Assembly: GCA_965371665.1 (NCBI GenBank)
Contig: CBDUZI010000082.1
Span: forward strand, 1-13,455
Reading direction: 5' to 3'
Length of the DNA stretch: 13,455 nt
Source: JAUVAV01 sp965371665
Lineage (GTDB): Bacteria > Oederibacteriota > JAAXVQ01 > JAUVAV01
How positions within the stretch are numbered: the stretch's first letter is position 1; each line of letters starts with the position of its first letter. This document shows positions 1-5,429 of this stretch, one piece after another. The notes under the pieces were generated by a model, which ran no database searches, was not told where the DNA came from, and was given only the letters and a program-made list of their open reading frames with translations. A program made the position numbers and the translations under genes.

Positions 1-72
1 GACATTCCGGAAATTCTAATTGTCGTTGACAGGTATTTTTAATTGTCGCTCATCATATTCAGCTGTCAAGCG
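1..72. mobile_element. Possible insertion-sequence terminus (IS21-like), element lies outside the window
   Basis: The 9-mer TAATTGTCG occurs twice, at 17-25 and 40-48, a 23-bp period, interleaved with TTGACAGG and a further TGTCA at 63-67. On the minus strand these read CGACAATTA. Repeated CGACAATTA-type motifs near TGTCA are, from memory, typical of the multiply repeated ends of IS21-family elements. No transposase is visible inside the window, so the body of the element would be to the left. It could also be a decayed remnant or an unrelated repeat. Confidence 0.3.
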
Positions 73-84
73 TCTCCGGGCGGC

Positions 85-225
85 TTACGCGGGGACTTCA
101 GGATCAGGCAATACCGGAGTATTTGAATGCAAGTTGACTTCTTGTAAGGGTTCAACCACTGGGTTCTTTACCTCTTTTCGAACCTCGTCGTTTCTCTCGA
201 TTGATTTGTTTTTTACAGCGATCAT
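85..225 (-). CDS. Small hypothetical protein, 46 aa, possibly an IS-associated fragment
   Basis: I do not recognise this product. A 46-residue frame starts MIAVKNKSIERNDEVRKEVK and ends in a proline/valine-rich tail (LPDPEVPA). It is preceded on the minus strand by a purine-rich GGAGAGGAG about 8 nt before the ATG, which is a good ribosome binding site. The N-terminal half is charged and likely helical; there is no membrane segment. It lies between two sequences that look like insertion-sequence ends (1-72 and 272-292), so it may be the start of a transposase interrupted by another element, or a passenger peptide. A chance ORF is also possible. Confidence 0.3.
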   Translation of the reverse strand: MIAVKNKSIERNDEVRKEVKNPVVEPLQEVNLHSNTPVLPDPEVPA

Positions 226-271
226 ATTGGTCTCTCCTCTCCACCCTCTACACTAATATACCATGGGGGAG

Positions 272-292
272 GTGTCTCACCTATATTGACAC
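272..292. repeat. Imperfect inverted repeat, IS-end-like
   Basis: GTGTC (272-276) and GACAC (288-292) face each other across an 11-bp spacer, with a G-rich flank on the left (GGGGGAGG). Read on the minus strand it is TGTCAATATAGGTGAGACAC. This resembles transposon ends I have seen in candidate-phylum genomes, but I cannot name the family. It lies about 45 bp upstream of the small minus-strand reading frame at 85-225 and could be its promoter-proximal end or the boundary of the element. Confidence 0.25.
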
Positions 293-345
293 AGAGGGCC
301 CTGCACATGCTCAACCACAATACCTAAGACACAGTGGCGGCTACT

Positions 346-729
346 TTACGATATTATTACCTTCTTGGAGAAATCGATAAGTATTTTAGCTTTGGCTAGA
401 AAATCAAGTCCCAGTAGGCCCTCCACGGGACTTTCGGCAGGAAGATTATGGCAAATTATTTCCATATTTTTAAGCTCGGCGCCGAAACATTTAAAGGAGG
501 GGACTTTAATAGTAGGTGCGATAACTATTCCATTAGCAGTAGTTATTTCAATATGCCGGACGGATTTAGAAGGGTTGAGGCCTATTGCCAAAGCGGATTC
601 AATGGAAATCATTGTAAAAGAGGCGCCGATGTCAACGGCAAGTTTAAAAAATAGGGATTGCTTTTTATGGGTAAGCAGAACTTTGCATAGAATCATTCCA
701 TGGGTGGTGTCAAATTTGAATTCGGCCAT
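346..729 (-). CDS. Retropepsin-like aspartic protease, atypical D-I-G active site
   Basis: This 127-aa protein has the layout of a single-domain clan AA (retropepsin-like) protease, which works as a dimer with one catalytic Asp per subunit. The active-site strand is FKLAVDIGASFTMIS (residues 28-42), matching the family pattern hhhDTGAS.ThI, with D33 and G35 kept but Ile at the usual Thr/Ser position 34. The second signature, GLLGLDFLAKAKILIDF (104-120), is the classic LLG.DFL...ID ending. There is no signal peptide or membrane segment, so it is probably cytoplasmic. The start ATG lies 3 nt after the stop of the gene at 733, with no strong ribosome site of its own, so the two are almost certainly translated as a coupled pair. 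The family call is firm; activity is uncertain because of Ile34. Confidence 0.82.
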   Translation of the reverse strand: MAEFKFDTTHGMILCKVLLTHKKQSLFFKLAVDIGASFTMISIESALAIGLNPSKSVRHIEITTANGIVIAPTIKVPSFKCFGAELKNMEIICHNLPAESPVEGLLGLDFLAKAKILIDFSKKVIIS

Positions 730-732
730 GGT

Positions 733-993
733 TTAATACTTTACTTTTATCATGAAGGCGGCTGCATATCCTTGGGGGAGTTTATCTTCGGAATATTCTA
801 TGAGAATATTGTGCTTTTTGCGGCGCGAAGAAAGTTTTTTATAAATTTCATCCCTATGAGGGCTATGGGCAATAATTTTGCCGGTGACAGGCGTTTTGGT
901 GGCTTCATCAAACTTATCCACGGCAATAAGCAGCCATTCACGGTGGAATTTCTTTTTAACGGTTTCGATATTTTGGGAATACATCTTTATCAT
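733..993 (-). CDS. Small DUF5678-like protein, partner of the adjacent aspartic protease
   Basis: The predicted product is 86 aa from ATG at 993 (MIKMYSQNIETV...). An in-frame TTG at 1023 would add ten residues, and an ATG at 984 would remove three. The core FHREWLLIAVDKFDEATKTP followed by VTGKIIAHS, then a basic stretch RDEIYKKLSSRRKKHNI and LIEYSEDKLPQGYAAAF, follows a pattern I associate with DUF5678: a W-hhA strand, a 'G-hhh-h' hairpin, then a helix and an ED.P ending. From memory such proteins are often encoded beside retropepsin-like proteases, and here the protease starts 3 nt downstream. It could be a substrate, inhibitor or dimerisation partner of the protease. No biochemical role is visible from sequence. 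The domain name is a recollection, not a search result. Confidence 0.6.
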   Translation of the reverse strand: MIKMYSQNIETVKKKFHREWLLIAVDKFDEATKTPVTGKIIAHSPHRDEIYKKLSSRRKKHNILIEYSEDKLPQGYAAAFMIKVKY

Positions 994-1072
994 CTCATAA
1001 TGAGGATAGCATAATATACGCAAAAATAAAATAAAAAATGCTCAACCGGTTAAGTCGGGATGGTTAGGTAGC

Positions 1073-1668
1073 ATGAAAGAAAGGGGGGATAACCGGGGCC
1101 TTTTGAAGATTGTTGAGGTGGAATATATATACACCGGTAGTTCAATTCTTCCCCAAAATAAGGGTTGTGTGGAATATTGGTGGAAACCAAATTTTAATTA
1201 CAATGAAGGCGGAAAAACAAATTATTGCCGGTTCTGGGGTTCAAGTGGAGGTTACCATGGTGTAAATTATGGAAAAATAAGAATTGGTGGCTCTTACTAT
1301 CCTGGAACCCAAATATTCACTTTGATATATATATTGACGGATAATGGGGGATACCAGTCCCTTTGTATAGATGCCAATGCTGCATCCTTTAGTGCAGGTG
1401 ATTTAGTTCATGTGGCTTTTGTCTGGGATGTTGATCGTCAAATTGAAGGCCAGTATACATTAGCGATATACCAAAACGGAGTGCGTATCGGCGCTGGTAC
1501 ACAGGCTATTAGTGCAGATATGGGCTTGAATGGGATAGTCCTAATATGAGGATATGCAATTTTGATGGGGATACCACTATGGGATGGGATGGAGTTAAAG
1601 GTTCCATGGACAACCTCAAAATCTGGAACTATCCCAAGGTCGATTTTTCGGACCGGTTTATGGAATAG
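1073..1668 (+). pseudogene. LamG/concanavalin A-like domain protein, N-truncated and frameshifted
   Basis: The first frame (1073-1549) encodes a LamG-type beta-sandwich: NKGCVEYWWKPNF, a central strand region LVHVAFVWD, and LAIYQNGVRIG. It ends abruptly in NGIVLI. The next frame, open through 1546-1668, continues exactly where such a domain should: ICNFDGDTTMGWDGVKGSMD then NLKIWNYPKVDFSDRF. A single indel near 1530-1548 reconnects the halves into one domain of about 195 residues. Proteins of this kind are normally large secreted adhesins or glycan-binding proteins with a signal peptide; none is present, so the 5' part has also been lost. The ATG at 1073 has no convincing ribosome site. Most likely a decayed gene end; a sequencing indel could explain the frameshift but not the missing N terminus. 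Confidence 0.75.
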
Positions 1669-1674
1669 GAATCC

Positions 1675-1702
1675 GTAGGGGCGACGCATGCATCGCCCCT
1701 AC
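1675..1702. repeat. GTAGGGGCG-family palindrome, copy 1
   Basis: Perfect 10-bp arms GTAGGGGCGA (1675-1684) and TCGCCCCTAC (1693-1702) enclose an 8-bp centre containing GCATGC, itself palindromic. It starts 6 bp after the stop of the LamG remnant and lies between that gene and the convergent ATPase gene. It could act as a bidirectional transcription terminator without a U-run, or be a REP/MITE-like element. It matches the copy at 3931-3958 in length and outer arms. Confidence 0.75.
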
Positions 1703-1732
1703 CGGCTTTTCCGCCCGGGGCAAGCGCTTTTA

Positions 1733-2938
1733 TCACAAATACCACCAGGGCAGAGCCGTAATGTTGGCCGACTGTCCCACTGCCTGATTTCCGGCGTAAA
1801 GCACCATCCCCTGCTGGCAGGTGTTGCCCTGCAACGCCATCCATTTTTTAATTGGATCATTGAAAAAAGCAGAATATGTTTGTGAGGATTTAATTTCCAC
1901 GGGTAAAAGGTGGGCGCCGAAATCAACCAGCAGATCGATCTCGTTCCCGGTTTTGTCCCGCCAGAAATACAAAGGGGGGATTTCGCCGATATGCGCAATG
2001 CGTTTATAAAATTCACTGAGTATAAATGTCTCAAAGATATGTCCGTATAAAGGGTGGGTTTTCAATTCGGCGGAGGTTTTTATGGATAGTAAAAAACAAA
2101 GGATCCCGGTATCTACAAAGTAAAGTTTCGGGGTCTTTACGATGCGTTTGGTAAAGTTCTTATAATGCGGGGGGAGAATGAATATAATGCCGCTCGTTTC
2201 CAGCAGTGAGATCCATTTTTTTACGGTTGGTTGGGAAATGCCCAGGGTATTAGAGAGAGCCGCGTAATTAATTAATTGGCCGGAATAAGCGGTACATAGT
2301 TTGAGGAAGTTTTCGAACAGTCTTAAATCGCCGATGTTGACCAGGTTGCGAATATCTTTTTCAACATAAGTGAGAATATAATTTTCAATCCATTTTCTCG
2401 CGGATAGTTTTTTATCGTGAATCCGGGGATAAAAACCCGTCAGGATAAGCGTGGCAACGTCAAAACGAGGTTTATCGATGGGGGCCGGGCGTTTGCGTTG
2501 GAAAATATTTTCAATACTTGTATCGGGATGCCATTGATAAAGTTCGGTGACACTGAAAGGAAAAAGCTTGAAGGTGATGATTCTGCCGGCAAGGGATTGA
2601 GAAATCTTTTCCATCAGCAAAAATTGTTGCGAACCGGTCAGGATATATTGGGCCGGCTTTTGGTTGAAATCAACCCGTTCCTGTAAATAGGAAAATAGAG
2701 AAGGCGCTCTCTGAATTTCGTCGAGAATCAGATATTCGCCGTAATCATTTAAAAAACCTCTGGGATCATTTTCGGCTTGCTGTCTGAGATCGAGATTTTC
2801 CAGGGAAAGATAGGTATGGTTTGGGAAAAGCGCTCTGGCCAATGTGGTTTTGCCGCTTTGGCGCGGGCCGACAATTGCCAAGACCGGATATTCCTTGGAT
2901 AACCGTCTAATGATGGGCGCGAGGTTGCGTTTGATCAT
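1733..2938 (-). CDS. AAA_14 / DUF4143 ATPase with C-terminal PD-(D/E)XK-like region
   Basis: A full-length 401-aa member of the widespread ATP-binding protein family with AAA_14 and DUF4143 domains. Walker A is GPRQSGKTT (24-32), Walker B LILDEIQ (70-76), and a sensor-like ILTGSQQF follows (99-106). Residues 203-250 contain a winged-helix-like segment (YAALSNTLGISQPTVKKW). The region after DTGIL (276-280) carries the nuclease-like pattern FWRDKTGNEIDLLVD...LLPVEIKSS (325-352), with E333/D335 and E348-x-K350 as candidate metal-site residues. The exact biological role of this family is not settled; it is abundant and often horizontally acquired. The gene is monocistronic on the minus strand, with about 137 bp to the gene upstream. 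No Shine-Dalgarno precedes the ATG; see the promoter entry. Confidence 0.92.
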   Translation of the reverse strand: MIKRNLAPIIRRLSKEYPVLAIVGPRQSGKTTLARALFPNHTYLSLENLDLRQQAENDPRGFLNDYGEYLILDEIQRAPSLFSYLQERVDFNQKPAQYILTGSQQFLLMEKISQSLAGRIITFKLFPFSVTELYQWHPDTSIENIFQRKRPAPIDKPRFDVATLILTGFYPRIHDKKLSARKWIENYILTYVEKDIRNLVNIGDLRLFENFLKLCTAYSGQLINYAALSNTLGISQPTVKKWISLLETSGIIFILPPHYKNFTKRIVKTPKLYFVDTGILCFLLSIKTSAELKTHPLYGHIFETFILSEFYKRIAHIGEIPPLYFWRDKTGNEIDLLVDFGAHLLPVEIKSSQTYSAFFNDPIKKWMALQGNTCQQGMVLYAGNQAVGQSANITALPWWYL

Positions 2939-2974
2939 ACGGACAAATATAATATAGTATTTTAGATTTGTCCA
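2939..2974 (-). promoter_or_regulatory. Promoter inside an inverted repeat, predicted leaderless start for the ATPase gene
   Basis: On the minus strand, TGGACA (2974-2969) and TATATT (2951-2946) are separated by exactly 17 bp, each one mismatch from the sigma-70 consensus. Seven bases later comes the ATG of the ATPase gene, so transcription would begin at or next to the start codon. Inverted arms GGACAAAT (2941-2948) and ATTTGTCC (2966-2973) overlap the -10 and -35 respectively. This is the geometry of an operator for a dimeric repressor, possibly the ATPase's own winged helix. Which regulator binds is inference. Confidence 0.5.
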
Positions 2975-3020
2975 CCACTTTTAAGGTTTGTTTTCATAGC
3001 AGGCCTAACCCGGCCATTCC

Positions 3021-3057
3021 GGAACTAAAAAGGAGCGATGTATTCCATCGCCGTTCC
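3021..3057. repeat. Nested hairpin, weak relative of the GTAGGGGCG palindromes; possible alkD terminator
   Basis: Inner arms GCGATG (3035-3040) and CATCGC (3046-3051) close on a 5-nt loop. Outer arms GGAAC (3021-3025) and GTTCC (3053-3057) extend the structure across a mismatch. It lies just downstream of the minus-strand AlkD gene stop (3076) and upstream of the ATPase promoter, so it may end alkD transcription. There is no clean U-run. The GCGATG/CATCGC core is typical of the same palindrome family, but the GTAGGGG ends are not present. Confidence 0.45.
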
Positions 3058-3075
3058 TGGAACGGGGACTTTCTA

Positions 3076-3789
3076 TTAAAAAGGCCGCCCCAGCAAATAT
3101 GCCCGGCGCTTGGGTTCGGGGAAGCGTTCGATGGCATAACGCAGCATGGTCCGGGGCATGGTTTTATAATGACCCTTGAGAAACATCTCCTCAGCCGGCA
3201 GATTCCGCTTGCCGATTTCCCGCAGCAGCCAGCCTACGGCTTTGTGAATCAAGTCTTCCCGGTCATGTAAAAGCATTTCGGCGATTTTAAGCGTCTCGTC
3301 GAAATCCCCTTTTTTAATATAATGGAAGGTCGAGAGCATGGCGATGCGTCTTTTCCACAAGTTCCGGGAACGCGCCAGCCGGGTTAACAGCGTTTTGTCT
3401 TTATCCGCTAAATAAGCGCCGAGGATATATTCGGCCGAGGCGTCGACCAAGTCCCAATTGTTAATGAATTGCAGGTTGCGCAGATAAAAACTGTAGACGG
3501 TTTTTTGACGGGCCGTGGGGCCGTGTCTAAATTGGATTATCAGAATAAACAGTGCGACCTGTCTTTCTTCGTGAATCCGGGACTGAATCAAAGACTGTAT
3601 TTCTTTAAGTTCCAGGTCCTGAAAAGATTTAGCCAGTTTTCGCAATTCCGGGACGGGCACGCCGATGAAGATGTCATGCTCGCCGTATTCGCCCGGCCTG
3701 GTTTTGAAAAAACCTTGCAATATCCGGGCTTTATGCGGATCAGCCTGTTTTTTCAGGCATTTCCGGAGTGTGCTTAAGTTCGACGGCAT
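3076..3789 (-). CDS. alkD: DNA alkylation repair enzyme, AlkD-type HEAT-repeat glycosylase
   Basis: The protein is 237 aa, the same length I recall for Bacillus cereus AlkD. It is built from helical HEAT-like repeats throughout. AlkD-type glycosylases excise N3- and N7-alkylated purines without flipping the base out. The residues that matter are present: FINNWDLVDAS gives W112 and D116 (the W..xD pair spaced by four, as W109/D113 in AlkD), SRNLWKRRIAML gives R148, and HKAVGWLLREIGKR gives W187. The last two fall at the same numbers as in AlkD. ATG at 3789 has GGAG seven bases upstream on the minus strand. Upstream (3790-4078) is a non-coding region. It points away from recA, so it is not part of the recA operon, although both serve DNA repair. 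The enzyme is expected to be active. Confidence 0.93.
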   Translation of the reverse strand: MPSNLSTLRKCLKKQADPHKARILQGFFKTRPGEYGEHDIFIGVPVPELRKLAKSFQDLELKEIQSLIQSRIHEERQVALFILIIQFRHGPTARQKTVYSFYLRNLQFINNWDLVDASAEYILGAYLADKDKTLLTRLARSRNLWKRRIAMLSTFHYIKKGDFDETLKIAEMLLHDREDLIHKAVGWLLREIGKRNLPAEEMFLKGHYKTMPRTMLRYAIERFPEPKRRAYLLGRPF

Positions 3790-4159
3790 TACTTCTCCAT
3801 ACGAGATGTTCTTAGTTTGTAATTCTGCTTGTAAAAAAAATAATATTTTTTAAATCAAATCGGACATTTTACTGTCTAAATCAACAGGCCAAGATATTAA
3901 ATATACACTGTTTTTTATCCACCCGTGTGTGTAGGGGCGTTTAATTAAACGCCCCTACGCTAAACCTAGGATAGCACAATGCCGTGCAGATGTATTATCA
4001 CGTTTTGCTACAATGATATCAATATAATATTACGAAAAATGGCAAGGAGATGAATGCATTTCAGGAGGGGGGTGTTTTGTGAATAAAGTGTTGAAGCCAA
4101 AAAGAAGAATTGGTGAAGAAGGAGAGATTAAAAAGGTTAGGCGGGGATTCAACGTCTCT
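3790..4159. other. Divergent intergenic region between alkD and recA
   Basis: This AT-rich stretch separates divergent genes and must hold promoters for both. It contains a perfect palindrome at 3931-3958 and candidate plus-strand -10 elements TACAAT (4009-4014, preceded by TGC as an extended -10) and TATAAT (4023-4028), neither with a convincing -35. A possible short reading frame starts at 4079. The remainder, 3790-3930, is A/T homopolymer-rich with nothing coding that I can support. I could not pick out an alkD promoter with confidence. Confidence 0.5.
3931..3958. repeat. GTAGGGGCG-family palindrome, copy 2 (perfect)
   Basis: A fully self-complementary 28-mer: left half GTAGGGGCGTTTAA (3931-3944), right half TTAAACGCCCCTAC (3945-3958), with no mismatch. 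It has the same length and outer arms as the copy at 1675-1702, but the tenth base pair and the centre differ in a way that keeps pairing. It is in the alkD-recA divergent region, not after a stop codon, so a pure terminator role is less likely here than a REP/MITE-like mobile or protein-binding element. Confidence 0.8.
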
Positions 4160-4165
4160 GAATAA
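4079..4165 (+). CDS. Possible 28-aa basic leader peptide upstream of recA
   Basis: A GTG at 4079 sits 9 nt after AGGAGG (within 4063-4068), a strong ribosome site, and opens a short frame: VNKVLKPKRRIGEEGEIKKV then RRGFNVSE. It ends at TAA 4163-4165, overlapping the putative LexA box and lying just before the recA -35. The peptide is strongly basic and matches no family I know. Strong Shine-Dalgarno and an upstream TATAAT (4023-4028) argue for expression; short length and a GTG start argue for chance. Confidence 0.3.
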   Translation: MNKVLKPKRRIGEEGEIKKVRRGFNVSE

Positions 4166-4171
4166 ACGTTC
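4160..4171. promoter_or_regulatory. Candidate LexA/DinR-type SOS box upstream of recA
   Basis: GAATAAACGTTC matches the GAAC-N4-GTTC operator of Gram-positive-type LexA at seven of eight fixed positions. It ends one base before the recA -35 hexamer, a position where a bound repressor would block polymerase. recA is a canonical SOS gene. LexA operators differ between phyla, and no lexA is visible here, so the assignment is inference. Confidence 0.4.
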
Positions 4172-4201
4172 TTGACACGCCTTAAAATCCCATGCTAAAA
4201 T
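4172..4201 (+). promoter_or_regulatory. Sigma-70-type promoter of the recA operon
   Basis: TTGACA (4172-4177, perfect -35) and TAAAAT (4196-4201, five of six for -10) are separated by 18 bp. Transcription would start near 4208, leaving a 5' leader of about 90 nt before recA. The leader contains CCTCC (4242-4246) that could pair with the recA ribosome site GGAGG (4288-4292). Confidence 0.65.
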
Positions 4202-4300
4202 CCCGCTTTAAATACAATGCCTTGATTTTAAGGATTTCATACCTCCTTCTTCCCTGCTCTGCAAGAAAGGCATATATTTCACTACCTGGAGGCTAATATT

Positions 4301-5380
4301 ATGGCGAATGAAAAATCCCGGGCCCTGGAATTGGCGATTTCCCAGATCGAGAAACAGTTCGGCAAGGGCACGATAATGAAATTCAGCGAGCGCCCGGTGG
4401 TAGATGTTAAGGCCATACCAACCGGATCAATAGCGCTGGACATTGCTATCGGGGTAGGCGGAATTCCGCGCGGACGCATTATAGAACTTTTTGGTCCTGA
4501 ATCATCGGGCAAAACCACTTTGGCTCAGCACATCGTCGCCCAGACCCAGAAAGCGGGTGGGAACGCCGCTTTTATTGATGCCGAGCATGCTCTTGATCCG
4601 GAGTACGCCCACAAGATCGGCGTGGATATCGATAATTTGCTCATCTCTCAGCCGGATTCCGGGGAGCAGGCACTGGATATTGCCGAGACCCTGGTTCGTT
4701 CCGGGGCTCTGGATATCATAGTGATTGACTCGGTTGCGGCCCTGGTGCCCCGGGCTGAGATTGAAGGGGATATGGGAGATTCGCATATGGGACTGCAGGC
4801 CCGCTTGATGTCCCAGGCCCTGCGCAAATTAACCGCCATCAGCAGCCGGGCTGCCACTTCCATTATTTTTATTAATCAGCTCCGGGAAAAAATCGGCGTA
4901 ATGTTCGGCAGTCCGGAAGTCACGCCCGGCGGCCGGGCCCTCAAATTTTATTCCAGCCTGCGTCTGGATATTCGGCGGATTGAAACCATTAAGCAGGGCC
5001 AGGAAGCCGTAGGGAACCGGGTGAAAGTTAAGGTAGTAAAAAATAAGGTGGCGCCTCCTTTCGGAATGGCTATTTTTGACATTATGTTCGGGGAAGGGAT
5101 TTCCAAAGAAGGCGACCTGATTGATATGGGAGTAACCCAGGAAATCGTGGAAAAATCCGGCGCCTGGTTTTCCTTTCAAGGCCAACGGATCGGCCAGGGC
5201 CGGGAAGCGGTTAAGGCCTTTCTAAAAGAGCACCCGCAGATCGCGCAGGAGATTGAGAAGTTAATCCGGGAAAAACTTATGCCCATTACGCAGCCGGAAC
5301 CGGAGAACGGCAATCGCGGCAAAGAGGCAAGCCCGGATACGGAAATGGCCCAAACCGCGCGATCCGGACGACACAATTAA
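4301..5380 (+). CDS. recA: Recombinase RecA
   Basis: RecA polymerises on single-stranded DNA, catalyses strand exchange in recombinational repair and triggers LexA self-cleavage. At 359 aa this is full length. In order: N-terminal polymerisation helix (SRALELAISQIEKQFGKG), Walker A GPESSGKT (65-72), FIDAEHALDP with the ATP-activating glutamate E95, Walker B IIVIDSVAAL (139-148), the L1 loop EGDMGDSHMGLQARLMSQ (155-172), and L2 with NQLREKIGVMFGSPEVTPGG (192-211). The acidic/polar tail past residue 330 is variable, as usual. No intein interrupts it. ATG at 4301 follows GGAGG with an 8-nt spacer. It is the first gene of a tight plus-strand block; the next gene starts 49 nt after its stop. This is the best phylogenetic marker in the window. 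Confidence 0.99.
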   Translation: MANEKSRALELAISQIEKQFGKGTIMKFSERPVVDVKAIPTGSIALDIAIGVGGIPRGRIIELFGPESSGKTTLAQHIVAQTQKAGGNAAFIDAEHALDPEYAHKIGVDIDNLLISQPDSGEQALDIAETLVRSGALDIIVIDSVAALVPRAEIEGDMGDSHMGLQARLMSQALRKLTAISSRAATSIIFINQLREKIGVMFGSPEVTPGGRALKFYSSLRLDIRRIETIKQGQEAVGNRVKVKVVKNKVAPPFGMAIFDIMFGEGISKEGDLIDMGVTQEIVEKSGAWFSFQGQRIGQGREAVKAFLKEHPQIAQEIEKLIREKLMPITQPEPENGNRGKEASPDTEMAQTARSGRHN

Positions 5381-5429
5381 TTCCGGGTCAGCCGGGTCCG
5401 ACAATTATCAGCGAGGATAGTTTTTTAAA

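Noticed and set aside
20..256. Open frame of 78 codons on the plus strand
   Set aside because: No ribosome site, no recognisable domain, composition unlike coding sequence, and it overlaps IS-end repeats and a minus-strand frame with a good ribosome site.
365..736. Plus-strand frame of 123 codons opposite the protease
   Set aside because: The minus strand carries a clear retropepsin signature; the plus frame is its shadow.
1046..1096. CCGGTTA (1046-1052) and TAACCGG (1090-1096) as transposon ends
   Set aside because: Only 7 bp, 37 bp apart, and the sequence between has no element features; it is probably chance.
3790..3930. Small RNA or riboswitch in the alkD upstream region
   Set aside because: Only A/T homopolymer runs and no convincing stem-loop or known aptamer pattern could be seen.
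1675..3958. CRISPR-like array
   Set aside because: The palindromes are separated by kilobases and genes, with no regular spacers and no cas genes.
4829..5185. 118-codon minus-strand frame inside recA
   Set aside because: Antisense to the conserved recA core; no ribosome site or domain.
4301..5380. Intein or insertion in recA
   Set aside because: The reading frame is continuous, of normal length, and Walker A, L1 and L2 are uninterrupted.
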